Below, piece after piece: positions 15,739 to 24,576 of a DNA stretch of 64,000 bases; the first letter of the stretch is position 1, and each line of letters opens with the position of its first letter. A program made the position numbers and the translations under genes. A model generated the notes under the pieces. The model saw only the letters and a list, made by a program, of their open reading frames with translations. It did not search any database and was not told the origin of the DNA. The stretch lies in assembly GCF_009708175.1 (NCBI RefSeq), contig NZ_WMBB01000008.1:248001-312000 (forward strand), in the 5' to 3' direction. This DNA comes from Nocardia aurantiaca (GTDB lineage Bacteria; Actinomycetota; Actinomycetes; Mycobacteriales; Mycobacteriaceae).

Positions 15739-17057
15739 CCCCGCCGGAACCGCGCCAGGAGCGCGGTCACCCCCGCGGCCGCCAGGAAGGAGTAGAGCGA
15801 GGCCGAGGACCACCAGCCGGGATGTACGTGCAGGGCGTCCTGCGCCCTGGTCCAGAAATCGGTCCACGGGCCGATCGAGCCCGGATTGAGCAGCTGGTAC
15901 GTGACGAATCCAATGGCCCATGGCAGCAGCATGAGTGGCCGCGTGGGCGCGGTCTCGGTGAGATTCCAGCCGGTGCGGCCGCGGCCGAAGTGGTAGTCGA
16001 CGACCAGTACCGCGCACAGCGGTACGAACACCGAGCCGATCAGCACCAGGAAGTTGGCGTAATTGCTGAAGTCGCGCACGGGCAGTGCCAGCAGTGTCAC
16101 GGCCAGGCCGACGAAGCCCGCCAGCAATCGTCGGTCCACCCGGGGCAGCAGGTTCTGGATGGACATGGCCGTCGAATAGATATTGGCGAACGATTGATCC
16201 GATTCGCGCAGCACCAGCACCGCGAAGAACAGCCAGCCCGCGGTAACCCCGAGGAAGGTGTCGAAGACGTGGTCGGCGCTGCCCGCGTGCAGGATCGCGA
16301 GAATGCCGAGCAGATAGCACCAGACCTGCGCCACGGAGTAGCCGAGCACGGTGGCGCTCGCCGCGATCCGCGCGGACGGGGAGTGCCGGGTGTAGTCGGC
16401 GGCCAGCGGCACGAAGGAGATGGACACCGCGAGGGTGCTGTCGACGGCGGGCCAGAAGCCGCTCCAGCTCGTATCGGTGGGCAGCGGAACAGGCTGCCGC
16501 AGTAGCTGGAGCGTGAAATAGATCAGCGCGACGGCCACGGCCGCCGACACGTACTTCCGCAGCGCACGCACCGCTGACAGCGGCCAGATGGCCATGACGG
16601 TGGACAGCGCACCGGCGGCGACGATGACGATCCAGTGCGGCACCCGGTCGTGCGTGAGCGCCGAGACGCCGAGCGTGATGACGGTGAGTTCATACACACC
16701 CCAGCCGATGCACTGCACGATATTCGCGCCCGTCGGCAGATACGACAGGCGTGTTCCGAACAGTCCTCGCAGCACCGCCATGGCCGGCGCGCCGGTGCGC
16801 GATCCGATGGCCGCTGGTCCGGCCACCATGGTCGCGCCGATCACCGTGCCGACCACGGTCGCCAGCAAGGCGCCGGCCAGTGGCAGACGGGAGCCCTCGG
16901 CAGGGGAGAGCACGACCGCGGCCCCGCTGAAACCGATGAGGCTGACGCCGATGTTCAGCCAGAACGCCGCCTGATCCGTGAATCCCAGCGTGCGCGGCGG
17001 CTCGGTGTCGAGCACCAGCGGCGCTTCTCTGTGGTCCGGTCTCTCAGCGATCGTCAT
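15735..17057 (-). CDS. NCS1-family (purine/cytosine permease-like) transporter
   Basis: 440 residues from ATG 17057 (a TTG at 17087 would add ten residues). About twelve transmembrane segments; the FWLNIGVSLIGFSGAAVVL opening, the VQCIGWGVYEL helix and the ISFVPLAADYTRHSPS loop are typical of NCS1 transporters for nucleobases, allantoin, hydantoin or thiamine precursors. It overlaps the kinase gene by 4 nt. No known regulator motif was found upstream. Confidence 0.82.
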   Translation of the reverse strand: MTIAERPDHREAPLVLDTEPPRTLGFTDQAAFWLNIGVSLIGFSGAAVVLSPAEGSRLPLAGALLATVVGTVIGATMVAGPAAIGSRTGAPAMAVLRGLFGTRLSYLPTGANIVQCIGWGVYELTVITLGVSALTHDRVPHWIVIVAAGALSTVMAIWPLSAVRALRKYVSAAVAVALIYFTLQLLRQPVPLPTDTSWSGFWPAVDSTLAVSISFVPLAADYTRHSPSARIAASATVLGYSVAQVWCYLLGILAILHAGSADHVFDTFLGVTAGWLFFAVLVLRESDQSFANIYSTAMSIQNLLPRVDRRLLAGFVGLAVTLLALPVRDFSNYANFLVLIGSVFVPLCAVLVVDYHFGRGRTGWNLTETAPTRPLMLLPWAIGFVTYQLLNPGSIGPWTDFWTRAQDALHVHPGWWSSASLYSFLAAAGVTALLARFRRG

Positions 17058-17144
17058 GGCCGGGATGCTACGGCCCGGGTCGGGCAATTCCGGCAGTCAG
17101 GCGGTTTGACCTGGTATGTCTCTCATGAGAGTCGCGGAGAGCGG

Positions 17145-17591
17145 TCAGAGGCACAGCATGATCCGGTCGCGGTTGCGAGGATCGACGCGGATCGAAATCG
17201 TCCCGCCCACTGCGATTCTCGGCTTCACCACCGGCTCGACGTCGAACACGATGCTGCCGTAGTAGGTCTCGGACCCCGGCACCACGAGTTCGAGATCGAG
17301 TTCGGTGATTTCGGTGCAGTGGTCGGTGCGCTGCAGCGGATGGACGCCTTCGATGTTCGCCCACCCTTCCAGTCCGTGCCGGAGCAGTCTCCGGTCGGAG
17401 CGGGTGGGGCGTTGGGCCAGCAGCATGCCCAGACCGAGGAAGGTTCCGAAGAGACCGACCAGTGTGACGATCTGTAGCGGTACCGTTCCGGGCGGGGTGA
17501 GCGGGAGCAGCAAGCCCAGCCACAGTCCGAGGGTGACGAGATATGCCGTCGTCACTCCCAGCACGGTACGGATTATGCGCGCGTGGTCCAT
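17145..17591 (-). CDS. Small two-helix membrane protein with soluble C-terminal domain
   Basis: 148 residues from ATG 17591, chosen because GGAGGG lies 3-8 nt upstream. Two transmembrane helices (about 6-27 and 38-58) precede a soluble beta-rich domain (HGLEGWANIEGVHPLQ, then VGGTISIRVDPRNRDRIML). The closing VDPRNRD pattern resembles DUF3592/SHOCT-associated membrane proteins common in actinobacteria. No function assignable. Confidence 0.65.
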   Translation of the reverse strand: MDHARIIRTVLGVTTAYLVTLGLWLGLLLPLTPPGTVPLQIVTLVGLFGTFLGLGMLLAQRPTRSDRRLLRHGLEGWANIEGVHPLQRTDHCTEITELDLELVVPGSETYYGSIVFDVEPVVKPRIAVGGTISIRVDPRNRDRIMLCL

Positions 17592-17680
17592 ACACCCTCC
17601 AACCACGGCCTTCAGAATTCCAGGATAGTCCCGAAGTTGGTCCCGTGTGGCCGATCAGGCGCGGTCAGAGGGCCGGCCGA

Positions 17681-18292
17681 TCAGGCGGACGCGCCGGAGG
17701 TGCGTAGCGCGGTGAGCGCGTCCAGGTCGAGGGGGAGGGTGAGCCCCTCGAGTTCCAGGGTGACCTGTCCGGAGTACTCACCGGTCGGCATGTATCGCCC
17801 GTCCCGCAGCCGATGGGTCCGCAAAAGCAGCGAATCCTCGGTCTCCAGCAGCCAGTAGTGGCCGATTCCTGCTGTTGCGTACTCGGCGAACTTCATGATC
17901 CGGTCCACCCGACGCGAACCCGGCGACACGATCTCGATGGCCGCCATCACATCGCCCGGCCGCACCCGGGTGGCGTGCTCGGCCCCGGCCTCACCGCCCA
18001 CGATCAGCACATCCGGCACCCGCACGGTGGGCGGCGCGCCATCATCGATGATCAATTCGATGCGCGCCATGGCGGCAACCCGCCGCGGCAGCGCCCGCTC
18101 CAGTTGAGCGGCCAAGCGCCACACCGCGAGTTGATGCCGGGGCGGCTGCGGCGCCACCACCAGCACGCCGTCCACCAATTCGCGGCAGTGCCGGTTGTTC
18201 TCCGGGAGCAGCGACCACTCCGCGATGGTCAGGAGATGATTCGGCCAGTATTCGACCGATTTCAGCAATTCCGCGGAACTCGACCGAGTCAT
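17681..18292 (-). CDS. Uma2-family (DUF820) putative restriction-endonuclease-fold protein
   Basis: 203 residues. The PD-(D/E)xK-like core is visible: RVPDVLIV (about 98-105), IEIVSPGSRRVDR (about 122-134) and KFAEYATAGIGHYWLLE. Uma2 proteins are widespread single-domain genes with a nuclease fold and poorly understood roles. It stands alone between a membrane protein and a two-component system, with no toxin/antitoxin partner seen. Confidence 0.8.
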   Translation of the reverse strand: MTRSSSAELLKSVEYWPNHLLTIAEWSLLPENNRHCRELVDGVLVVAPQPPRHQLAVWRLAAQLERALPRRVAAMARIELIIDDGAPPTVRVPDVLIVGGEAGAEHATRVRPGDVMAAIEIVSPGSRRVDRIMKFAEYATAGIGHYWLLETEDSLLLRTHRLRDGRYMPTGEYSGQVTLELEGLTLPLDLDALTALRTSGASA

Positions 18293-18332
18293 GGGCCCAG
18301 TCTTCCACGCTCGGCAACCGTGCCGCGATGTT

Positions 18333-19007
18333 TCAACCCCTCAACCGCAGAACGGCGAGTACGCGCCGATGATGCAGGTCCGAGGGCGGCAGCTCCAGCT
18401 TGGTGAAGATATTGCCGATGTGCTTTTCGACCGCGCGTTCGGTCACCGTCAGGGCCCGCGCGATGGCCGCGTTGGACAGACCCTGAGCCATGGACTCCAG
18501 CACCTCGCGCTCGCGCGAGGTGAGCCGGGCCAGCGAATCCTGTTGCCGGGCAGCGCCCATGAGCTGGCTCACCACCTCGGGATCCAGCGCGGTGCCGCCG
18601 GTGGCGACCCGGCGCAGGGCCTCGGCGAAATCGCTCACATCGGCCACCCGGTCCTTGAGCAGATAGCCGACGCCGCCCGCGCCGGAGGCCAAGAGTTCGG
18701 TGGCGTAACGGGTTTCGATCCACTGCGAGAACACCAGCACCCCGATGCCGGGATGGCTGCGGCGCAGCGCGAGCGCGGCCAGCAGACCCTCGTCGGTGAA
18801 GCTGGGCGGCATGCGGACGTCCACCACGGCGACGTCCGGCACCTGGTCGACGACCGCGACATGCAGACCGGTCGCATCGCCCACGGTGGCCACCACCTCG
18901 AAACCGCGCTCCGACAGCAGCGCGGTCAGCCCGTCCCGCAGGATGGCGTTGTCCTCGGCGATGACCACGCGCAGCGGCCCGTTCGCGGCGCCCATGCCCT
19001 CGATCAT
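18333..19007 (-). CDS. NarL/LuxR-family response regulator
   Basis: 224 residues. Receiver domain with acidic pocket (AEDN) and phospho-acceptor Asp63 (VVDVRMPPSF), then a LuxR-type HTH near the C-terminus (LTSREREVLESMAQGLSNAA, AVEKHIGNIFTKL). It overlaps the sensor kinase stop by 4 nt (ATGA), so the pair is translationally coupled. Targets unknown; the divergent DUF4190 gene is the nearest candidate. Confidence 0.92.
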   Translation of the reverse strand: MIEGMGAANGPLRVVIAEDNAILRDGLTALLSERGFEVVATVGDATGLHVAVVDQVPDVAVVDVRMPPSFTDEGLLAALALRRSHPGIGVLVFSQWIETRYATELLASGAGGVGYLLKDRVADVSDFAEALRRVATGGTALDPEVVSQLMGAARQQDSLARLTSREREVLESMAQGLSNAAIARALTVTERAVEKHIGNIFTKLELPPSDLHHRRVLAVLRLRG

Positions 19008-20395
19008 CGCGGCCCCGCGATCGGCAGCACCAGCGTGACCACCGTCGGCCCGCCGATCGGGCTGTCCACCGTCAGCGCGCCGTCCACCGCCCGCGCCCGT
19101 TGCGCCAGCCCCGAAAGCCCGCCCACCACAACGGCTTCACCGCGGTCCTCGGCCGGTTGCAGCGCGCCGCCCTGACCATTGTCGCGGACGCTGACCGACA
19201 GCGAATCCGTGCCCGCGGGCAGCACCGCCACCCAGATCCGGTTGGCGGCAGAGTGTTTCACCACATTGGTGAGCAGCTCCGCCACCGAGAAATAGGCGAT
19301 GGCCTCGATGGCCGGGCTCGGCCGCACCGGCAGCAGCACCCGCGACTCCACCGGCAGCGCACAACGGGCGGCCAGCGTCTCCAGCGCCGGTTCCAGGCCG
19401 AGTTCCAGGGCGGGCGGGTGGATGCCGCGCACCAGTTCCCGCAGTTCGGTCAGCGCCTCCTTGGATCCCGTGCGGGCCTGGGCGATCAGGTCACCGGCGT
19501 CGCCGCCCGCCGCGATCCGCTCCTCGGCGCGGCCCAGCATCATGGCGATGCTGACCAGCCGCGCCTGGGTGCCATCGTGCAGGTCGCGTTCCAGACGGCG
19601 CAGGGTGGCGGCGGCATCGTCGACCGCGGCCTTGCGGCTCTGCTGCAGTTCGGCCAGTCGGCGGTCGCGGGCCGTCGGGGCGAGCAACCCGAAGGAGAGC
19701 GCGCGATGCAGGAAGCACACGCCGCGGATCACCCACGGCAGCAGCAAGCAGCCCAGCACGCCGAGCGCCCCGAAACCGAGCGTGCGCGGCCAGGTGTCGA
19801 GGTAGAACTCGTTGATCTGGATCATCGAATGGTGCGGCACGCCTTGCTCGTCCACATTGACCGGATTCGCCACCGCCCACAGGACGGGTGACAGCGCCAC
19901 GAATCCCGACAGGGCGACGGCCACCAGTACGCCGTAGCCGACCACTACGCCCAGCAGACCCTCGAGGACCAGGAACAGCAGCGCCCGCCACGCGGTCCGG
20001 TCGGTGAAGGCGCTGCGCAGCCACCCGATCGGCCCGGGCCGGAACGCGAACGGCGGCGGCTCGGGCAGGTCCGCGTCCAGCAGTACCACGCCCAGTACAC
20101 GATAGATCCGGCCCCACACCCGCCCGCCCAGAATCGCGGCCGCCAGCACCGGAATACCGACCACGAACAGCGAGAGACACAGACTGCCACCGATGGCCAG
20201 GAACAGATAGGCCGCGGCCAGGCATCCCAGCCCGAAAACGATGATCAGATAGGCGAATTCCTTCCAGGTGCGCGCCGTGAACGGTGTCACCAGGAAGGCC
20301 CGCAGGACCGTCCGTGGCGATGGGCCCCGGCCCGGATCCGGTTGCGGCGCGGGCGGATCGAGCACGATGGTGGGTAGGGCAGCCGTATCGCTCAT
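19004..20395 (-). CDS. Sensor histidine kinase (HisKA_3 type, multi-helix sensor domain)
   Basis: 463 residues from ATG 20395. The N-terminal half is a membrane-embedded 'putative sensor' domain with about six helices (residues 55-260). HisKA_3 box: ERDLHDGTQARLVSIAMML, with the phosphorylated His in DLHDG. The ATPase domain has ELLTNVVKHS (N box) and VRDNGQGG (G1 box). It should autophosphorylate and signal to the adjoining regulator. The stimulus is not deducible, though related two-component systems often respond to envelope stress. Confidence 0.9.
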   Translation of the reverse strand: MSDTAALPTIVLDPPAPQPDPGRGPSPRTVLRAFLVTPFTARTWKEFAYLIIVFGLGCLAAAYLFLAIGGSLCLSLFVVGIPVLAAAILGGRVWGRIYRVLGVVLLDADLPEPPPFAFRPGPIGWLRSAFTDRTAWRALLFLVLEGLLGVVVGYGVLVAVALSGFVALSPVLWAVANPVNVDEQGVPHHSMIQINEFYLDTWPRTLGFGALGVLGCLLLPWVIRGVCFLHRALSFGLLAPTARDRRLAELQQSRKAAVDDAAATLRRLERDLHDGTQARLVSIAMMLGRAEERIAAGGDAGDLIAQARTGSKEALTELRELVRGIHPPALELGLEPALETLAARCALPVESRVLLPVRPSPAIEAIAYFSVAELLTNVVKHSAANRIWVAVLPAGTDSLSVSVRDNGQGGALQPAEDRGEAVVVGGLSGLAQRARAVDGALTVDSPIGGPTVVTLVLPIAGPR

Positions 20396-20487
20396 GGATC
20401 CATGGTCTCGGTCGCCGATGCGCCGGGGCGATGGGGCAGCCCAGAAGATGTTCGGTGTAGCCAGCACCACCACCTAGCATTCTGCCC

Positions 20488-20895
20488 ATGACCTACGACG
20501 CGCCCCCGCCGGGCTGGGATCCGCAGTCCCAGGGCTATGAACAGCAGCCGGGCTACTACCAGCAGCCCGGCTACAACCCGGGCTACCCGCCGCAGGCCCC
20601 CGGCTATTACCCGCAGGGCTACTACGGCGCGCCGCCACCGGATCATCCGCAGGCCGTCGTGGTCCTCATCCTCGGCATCATGAGCCTGATGTTCTGCCAG
20701 CTGCTGGGACCGGTGGCCTGGGTCATGGGCGGCAAGGCGCGCCGGGAGATCAGCCAGTCCAACGGCATGATCGGCGGCAGCGGCATGGTGACGGCCGGTT
20801 GGATCTGCGGCATCGTCGCCACCGCGATGATGGTCCTGGTGGTCGGGTTCATCGTGTTCGCCATCATCGTGGGCGCGGTCGGCTCCTCACACTAG
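20488..20895 (+). CDS. DUF4190-type small membrane protein with Tyr/Pro/Gln-rich N-terminus
   Basis: 135 residues. Residues 1-50 are a low-complexity GYYQQPGYN-type tail. Two transmembrane helices (about 54-75 and 98-125) flank a short loop containing GGKARREIS, the DUF4190 signature. Divergent from the sensor kinase across 92 bp, which may make it a target or accessory of that system (inference). TrmH starts 18 nt downstream. Confidence 0.75.
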   Translation: MTYDAPPPGWDPQSQGYEQQPGYYQQPGYNPGYPPQAPGYYPQGYYGAPPPDHPQAVVVLILGIMSLMFCQLLGPVAWVMGGKARREISQSNGMIGGSGMVTAGWICGIVATAMMVLVVGFIVFAIIVGAVGSSH

Positions 20896-20913
20896 GCAAC
20901 TACCATCGCCCAG

Positions 20914-21597
20914 GTGAGTTCCGCTCCGACAGCCGATCAAGCGCATACCCCCGGTCCGACCGAATGGGGTGAGCATCCGCACGGCGTCGGACCGTGGCGC
21001 GAGGAGTTCGGCACCGAGCCGCCGGACGATCCGCGCCTGGATCCGGATCTGCTCGACCAAGGCGACCGGCGCAATGTGGTGGATGCCTACCGGTATTGGC
21101 GGCGCGAGGCCATCGTCGCCGATATCGACAGCCGCCGGCATCCCTTCCACGTGGCCATCGAGAACTTCGGCCACGACGCCAATATCGGCACCGTGGTGCG
21201 CACGGCCAATGCCTTCGCGGCGGCGGCCGTGCACATTGTCGGGCGCAAGCGGTGGAATCGCCGCGGCGCCATGGTCACCGACCGCTACCAGCACATTCAC
21301 CACCACGCCGACACCGACGAGCTGCTGCGCTTCGCCGAGACGGAGGGGCTGACGGTGGTGGCTGTGGACAATGTCCCCGGCTCGGTGCCGCTGGAGACCG
21401 CGACGCTGCCGCGCGATTGCCTGCTGCTCTTCGGCCAGGAGGGCCCGGGCGTCACCGAGGCCGCGAAAAAGGGTGCGCTGCTGACCGTTTCGATCGCGCA
21501 GTTCGGCTCGACCCGCAGCATCAACGCGGGCGTCGCCGCGGGCATCGCCATGCATGCCTGGATTCGGCAGCATGCCGACCTCGCCACCGCCTGGTAG
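20914..21597 (+). CDS. SpoU/TrmH-family RNA 2'-O-ribose methyltransferase
   Basis: 227 residues, GTG start at 20914. The three SPOUT motifs are present: NFGHDANIGTVVRTANAF, LLLFGQEGPGV and SIAQFGSTRSINAGVAAGIA, which form the trefoil knot binding S-adenosylmethionine. The target (tRNA or rRNA nucleotide) cannot be told from sequence. M. tuberculosis Rv0380c is the probable counterpart in the pyrE region. Confidence 0.88.
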   Translation: MSSAPTADQAHTPGPTEWGEHPHGVGPWREEFGTEPPDDPRLDPDLLDQGDRRNVVDAYRYWRREAIVADIDSRRHPFHVAIENFGHDANIGTVVRTANAFAAAAVHIVGRKRWNRRGAMVTDRYQHIHHHADTDELLRFAETEGLTVVAVDNVPGSVPLETATLPRDCLLLFGQEGPGVTEAAKKGALLTVSIAQFGSTRSINAGVAAGIAMHAWIRQHADLATAW

Positions 21598-21709
21598 GCC
21601 GGCTCCCTCTTGACGCCGGTGTCCCCGCTGCCGTCGGGCAGCGTGGACGCGGGATCGAGAGGTAACAAATCAGCCACGGGCGCGGTGCCCGGCTGGCACG
21701 ATAAGTGCT

Positions 21710-22852
21710 ATGACTTCGCGGACGGGACGCAATACCGAGCCGACCGCTGCCCTCTGGTCGGAGCGAGCCGACCTGGCGGAATCCGCGATTCTCTCGCGTC
21801 ACCTGCGCAAATTGTGGGGCGTGCCCGGCACCCAGCTCGGGGTGGTCGGCTGGCCGACCACCAAGCGCGAGCGCACCTTCGCCTTCTGGCACTACTGGTG
21901 GCAGGCCCACCTGATCGACTGCGTGGTCGACGCCGCCAATCGCGCGCCCACCCCGGCGCGGCAGCGTCGGCTGTGGTCCATCCCCCACGCCATGCGGCTC
22001 CGCAATATCACCGGCTGGACCAACAACTACTACGACGACATGGCTTGGCTGACAGTCTCTTTGGAGCGGGCCGAGCGCACCCAGGGGGTGGCCGAGGTGC
22101 GTGGGGCGCTGCTCGTTCTGGAGAAGGCGCTGGTCAACGGTTTCGACCCGGAGTTCGGCGCGGTCCCGTGGCGCAAGGGCTCCGACTTCTACAACGCCCC
22201 CGCCAATGGCCCGGTGGGCATCGCCATGGCCCGGCTGGGCCGCTACCAGCTGGCACAGGAACTGGCCGACTTCCTCGACGCCAACCTGCGCGACAAAGAG
22301 ACCGGTCTCATCTTCGATGGCATCCACCTACCCTCCGGTGAGGTGGAGAAGCCCGTCTACAGCTACTGCCAGGGCGTGGCGCTGGGCCTGGAAACCGAGC
22401 TCGCGGTGCACACCGGCGAACCCCGGCACGCCGAGCGCGCGGTCCGGCTGGTGGACGCGGTCGAGGAGCACATGACCTCCGGCGGCGTAGTGGTCGGCGA
22501 CGGCGGCGGGGACGGCGGCCTGTTCAATGGCATCCTCGTCCGCTACCTGGCGCTGACCGCCCTCATGCTGCCGGGCGACGAGCCCGATCACGTCACCGCG
22601 CGCCGCAAGTCCGCCGCCATCGTGCGGGCCTCAGCGACCGCCGCCTGGGAGCATCGCCTGGATGTGGAGGGCGAGCCGCTGTTCGGCGCGGATTGGCGTC
22701 AGCCCGCGCGACTTCCGGGCGTCGCGGGAGCCGGTGGTTTCGTGGGCGGGTCGGTGAGCGCCTCGCGCAGCCCGGAACGCGATCTGTCGGTGCAGCTTTC
22801 GGGCTGGAAGCTGATGGAGGCCGCGCACACGGTCACGGCCGCCGGGCTGTGA
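21710..22852 (+). CDS. Glycoside hydrolase family 76-like (alpha-1,6-mannanase-like) protein
   Basis: 380 residues with no signal peptide. NNYYDDMAWLTVSLERA (about 107-123) carries the adjacent acidic pair typical of GH76 endo-alpha-1,6-mannanases; the WGVPGTQLGVVGWP, SYCQGVALG and GLFNGILVRY blocks are also family-like. Mycobacterial homologues (Rv0365c) lie beside a DedA gene and fba as here. An intracellular location would suit turnover of mannan-type glycans, but enzymatic action is unproven. It converges with the DedA gene, 4 nt apart. Confidence 0.82.
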   Translation: MTSRTGRNTEPTAALWSERADLAESAILSRHLRKLWGVPGTQLGVVGWPTTKRERTFAFWHYWWQAHLIDCVVDAANRAPTPARQRRLWSIPHAMRLRNITGWTNNYYDDMAWLTVSLERAERTQGVAEVRGALLVLEKALVNGFDPEFGAVPWRKGSDFYNAPANGPVGIAMARLGRYQLAQELADFLDANLRDKETGLIFDGIHLPSGEVEKPVYSYCQGVALGLETELAVHTGEPRHAERAVRLVDAVEEHMTSGGVVVGDGGGDGGLFNGILVRYLALTALMLPGDEPDHVTARRKSAAIVRASATAAWEHRLDVEGEPLFGADWRQPARLPGVAGAGGFVGGSVSASRSPERDLSVQLSGWKLMEAAHTVTAAGL

Positions 22853-22856
22853 CCGA

Positions 22857-23564
22857 TCAGGCGCGGTGCTGCCGGGGGATCGGCACCGTCGCCGCCTCCT
22901 CCATGTCGAGGTCGAAATCCTCGGCGGGGCGCGCCATTTCGACGCGGTACTGCCGCACGCCCAGGAGGGTGCCGAGCACCAACCCGACCACCAGGGTTCC
23001 GATGACCGCGGGCATGAGCCAGGACATGCTCTCCAGGAAGCTGCCCGCGTAATAGCTGGAAAGCAGGATCACCGGCGCCCAGATGACCGCGCCGACGGTC
23101 GAGGCGATGGTGTATTTGCGGTGGTCCATCCCCGCCGCCCCCGCGACCAGTGGACACAGCGTGCGCACCCACGGAATCCAGCGGGCGACCAGCACCGCCA
23201 TGAACCCGTGTTTGTGCAGCATGTCGGACACCCGCGCGAGATTGCGGGTGTTGATGTATTTGCCGTTCTTGCGCGCGACCAGATGGTGTCCGGCGCGGTG
23301 GCCGAAGACGTACCCCACCTGGTTGCCGGCGATGGCCGCGATCATGGTTCCGACCGACAGCGCCCACACCTGCCCCTCGCCGACCTGGGAGGCCAGCACC
23401 ACACCGGCGGTGATGAGCATCGAGTCACCGGGCAGGAACAGCCCGATGATGAGCGCACACTCCAGGAACACGAAGGTGAGAACAACGGTCCAGACCAGTA
23501 CCGGGCCGGCTGTCTCGAGCGGACCGAAGCCGCCGGAAGCGAGGGTTAGCGGGGTGTGCGACAC
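22857..23564 (-). CDS. DedA-family membrane protein (first of tandem pair)
   Basis: 235 residues from GTG 23564, 8 nt after the preceding DedA stop. Family landmarks: LIIGLFLPGDSMLITAGVVL, NQVGYVFGHRAG, ARWIPWVRTLCPLVAGAAGM and four to five hydrophobic helices; the C-terminus is acidic and cytoplasmic. DedA proteins are implicated in undecaprenyl-phosphate or phospholipid recycling across the membrane. Probably co-translated with its upstream paralogue. Confidence 0.82.
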   Translation of the reverse strand: MSHTPLTLASGGFGPLETAGPVLVWTVVLTFVFLECALIIGLFLPGDSMLITAGVVLASQVGEGQVWALSVGTMIAAIAGNQVGYVFGHRAGHHLVARKNGKYINTRNLARVSDMLHKHGFMAVLVARWIPWVRTLCPLVAGAAGMDHRKYTIASTVGAVIWAPVILLSSYYAGSFLESMSWLMPAVIGTLVVGLVLGTLLGVRQYRVEMARPAEDFDLDMEEAATVPIPRQHRA

Positions 23565-23572
23565 CGAAGGGC

Positions 23573-24292
23573 TCAGTGGGTCGGCTCGTTCGTCGAGGTG
23601 GCGTACTCGACCTGCTGCGGGGCCTGGCCGCGGTGCAGCAGGTTCTTCGCGACCGTGATGATGCCCGGCAGGATGGACACGAACACGATCAGCAGGAAGA
23701 TCGCCTCGACGTTCTTGCGAATGAATTCGACATTGCCCAGGAAGTAACCGAGCACGGTGACGCCACCGCCCCACAGCACCGCGCCGATGATGTCGACGGT
23801 GGCGAACTTGCGGTAGTCCATCTTCGACACACCGGCCAGCACCGGCATGAAGGTGCGCACGATGGGCACGAAGCGGGCCAGGACGATGGTCTTCGGGCCG
23901 TGCTTCTCGAAGAAGGCGTGGGTCTCGGTGATGTAGCGCTGCTTGAAGAACCGCGTGTCTTCCTTCTTGAACAGCGCCGGGCCGATGGTGCGGCCGATCC
24001 AGTAGCCACTCTGGTCGCCCAGCCAGGCCACGAACGCGGTGGCCGGGACCAGCCACCAGATGTTCATTCCGGCCGGCGGGTGGGCCTGGGCCGCCAGCAG
24101 ACCGCCAGTGAACAGCAGCGAGTCGCCGGGGAGGATCGGGAACAGCAGGCCGGTCTCGATGAAGACGATCACCAGGATTGCCGGGAGCACCGCATGGGAC
24201 AGCCAGGTCTCCGTGAGGAGGTGCATGGGATCCAAGATCGCGGGCAAGGCGGCGTTGGTCGTCACGGCATCGGATACGGCCAGCAAGGTCAC
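23573..24292 (-). CDS. DedA-family membrane protein (second of tandem pair, Rv0364-like)
   Basis: 239 residues if started at GTG 24292. Contains FIETGLLFPILPGDSLLFT, GDQSGYWIGRTIG and ARFVPIVRTFMPVLAG, with the proton-motive residues expected for DedA scramblase-like proteins. The start is uncertain: GTG 24301, 24298, 24265 and ATG 24226 are in frame. I prefer 24292 because a TACTGT hexamer ends 7 nt before it, the same geometry as other genes next to this repeat family. Divergent from fba. Confidence 0.78.
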   Translation of the reverse strand: MTLLAVSDAVTTNAALPAILDPMHLLTETWLSHAVLPAILVIVFIETGLLFPILPGDSLLFTGGLLAAQAHPPAGMNIWWLVPATAFVAWLGDQSGYWIGRTIGPALFKKEDTRFFKQRYITETHAFFEKHGPKTIVLARFVPIVRTFMPVLAGVSKMDYRKFATVDIIGAVLWGGGVTVLGYFLGNVEFIRKNVEAIFLLIVFVSILPGIITVAKNLLHRGQAPQQVEYATSTNEPTH

Positions 24293-24338
24293 GGCCACCA
24301 CAGTACCGGTAGCCGTGACATCACACCGAGCTGAGCTG

Positions 24339-24474
24339 AATTTGCCTCCGCTCCGCTCCGGCGGATTCGCGGCCACGGCGCAGGTCCATGGAGCCGTTCG
24401 CTCCCCCGCTCCAAGGAGGAGGCAGCCTGTCGAGCCGCGGTCCAGAACGAACGCTCCGCTCGGGCCGCGAATCC
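24339..24474 (-). repeat. Intergenic repeat family, copy C (minus orientation)
   Basis: The outer arms are a perfect 12-bp inverted repeat (GGATTCGCGGCC at 24363-24374 and GGCCGCGAATCC at 24463-24474). The conserved CTGGAC, TTGGAGCGGGGGAGCGAACG and CTCCATGGACCTGCGCC blocks lie between, and the 3' block (GGAGCGGAGCGGAGGCAAAT) lies outside at 24339-24362. The inner variable arm is lost. The 3' end points at the DedA start about 45 nt away. Confidence 0.82.
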
Positions 24475-24525
24475 TCCAGCGCTGCCTCGAGCCCGGAGGC
24501 GTCGGGTTTTGGTCCTGTTCTAGGG

Positions 24526-24537
24526 TGTCAGCTGACA
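24526..24537. promoter_or_regulatory. Palindrome at the fba promoter
   Basis: TGTCAGCTGACA is a perfect 12-bp palindrome 39 nt upstream of the fba start codon. A TAGGGT hexamer at 24521-24526, a plausible -10, overlaps its left edge, so a bound repressor would cover the transcription start. No binding protein can be named. Confidence 0.4.
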
Positions 24538-24576
24538 GAATTATGTCGTACGCACCACACACAAACGGAGGTCACT

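Noticed and set aside
13714..15795. 693-residue open frame spanning three minus-strand genes
   Set aside because: It crosses a terminator hairpin, a secreted-protein gene and a kinase gene on the other strand; repetitive GLRLDGLGR-like translation comes from the octapeptide repeat.
14641..16320. 559-residue version of the phosphotransferase
   Set aside because: The extra N-terminus overlaps the NCS1 gene in another frame and has no domain; ATG 15738 overlapping the NCS1 stop is the natural start.
22857..24056. Fusion-like 399-residue DedA frame
   Set aside because: The upstream half is an out-of-frame shadow of the other DedA gene; GTG 23564 gives a normal-length DedA protein.
24363..24474. 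Insertion sequence suggested by 12-bp terminal inverted repeats
   Set aside because: Only about 112 bp long with no transposase frame; it belongs to the short intergenic repeat family instead.
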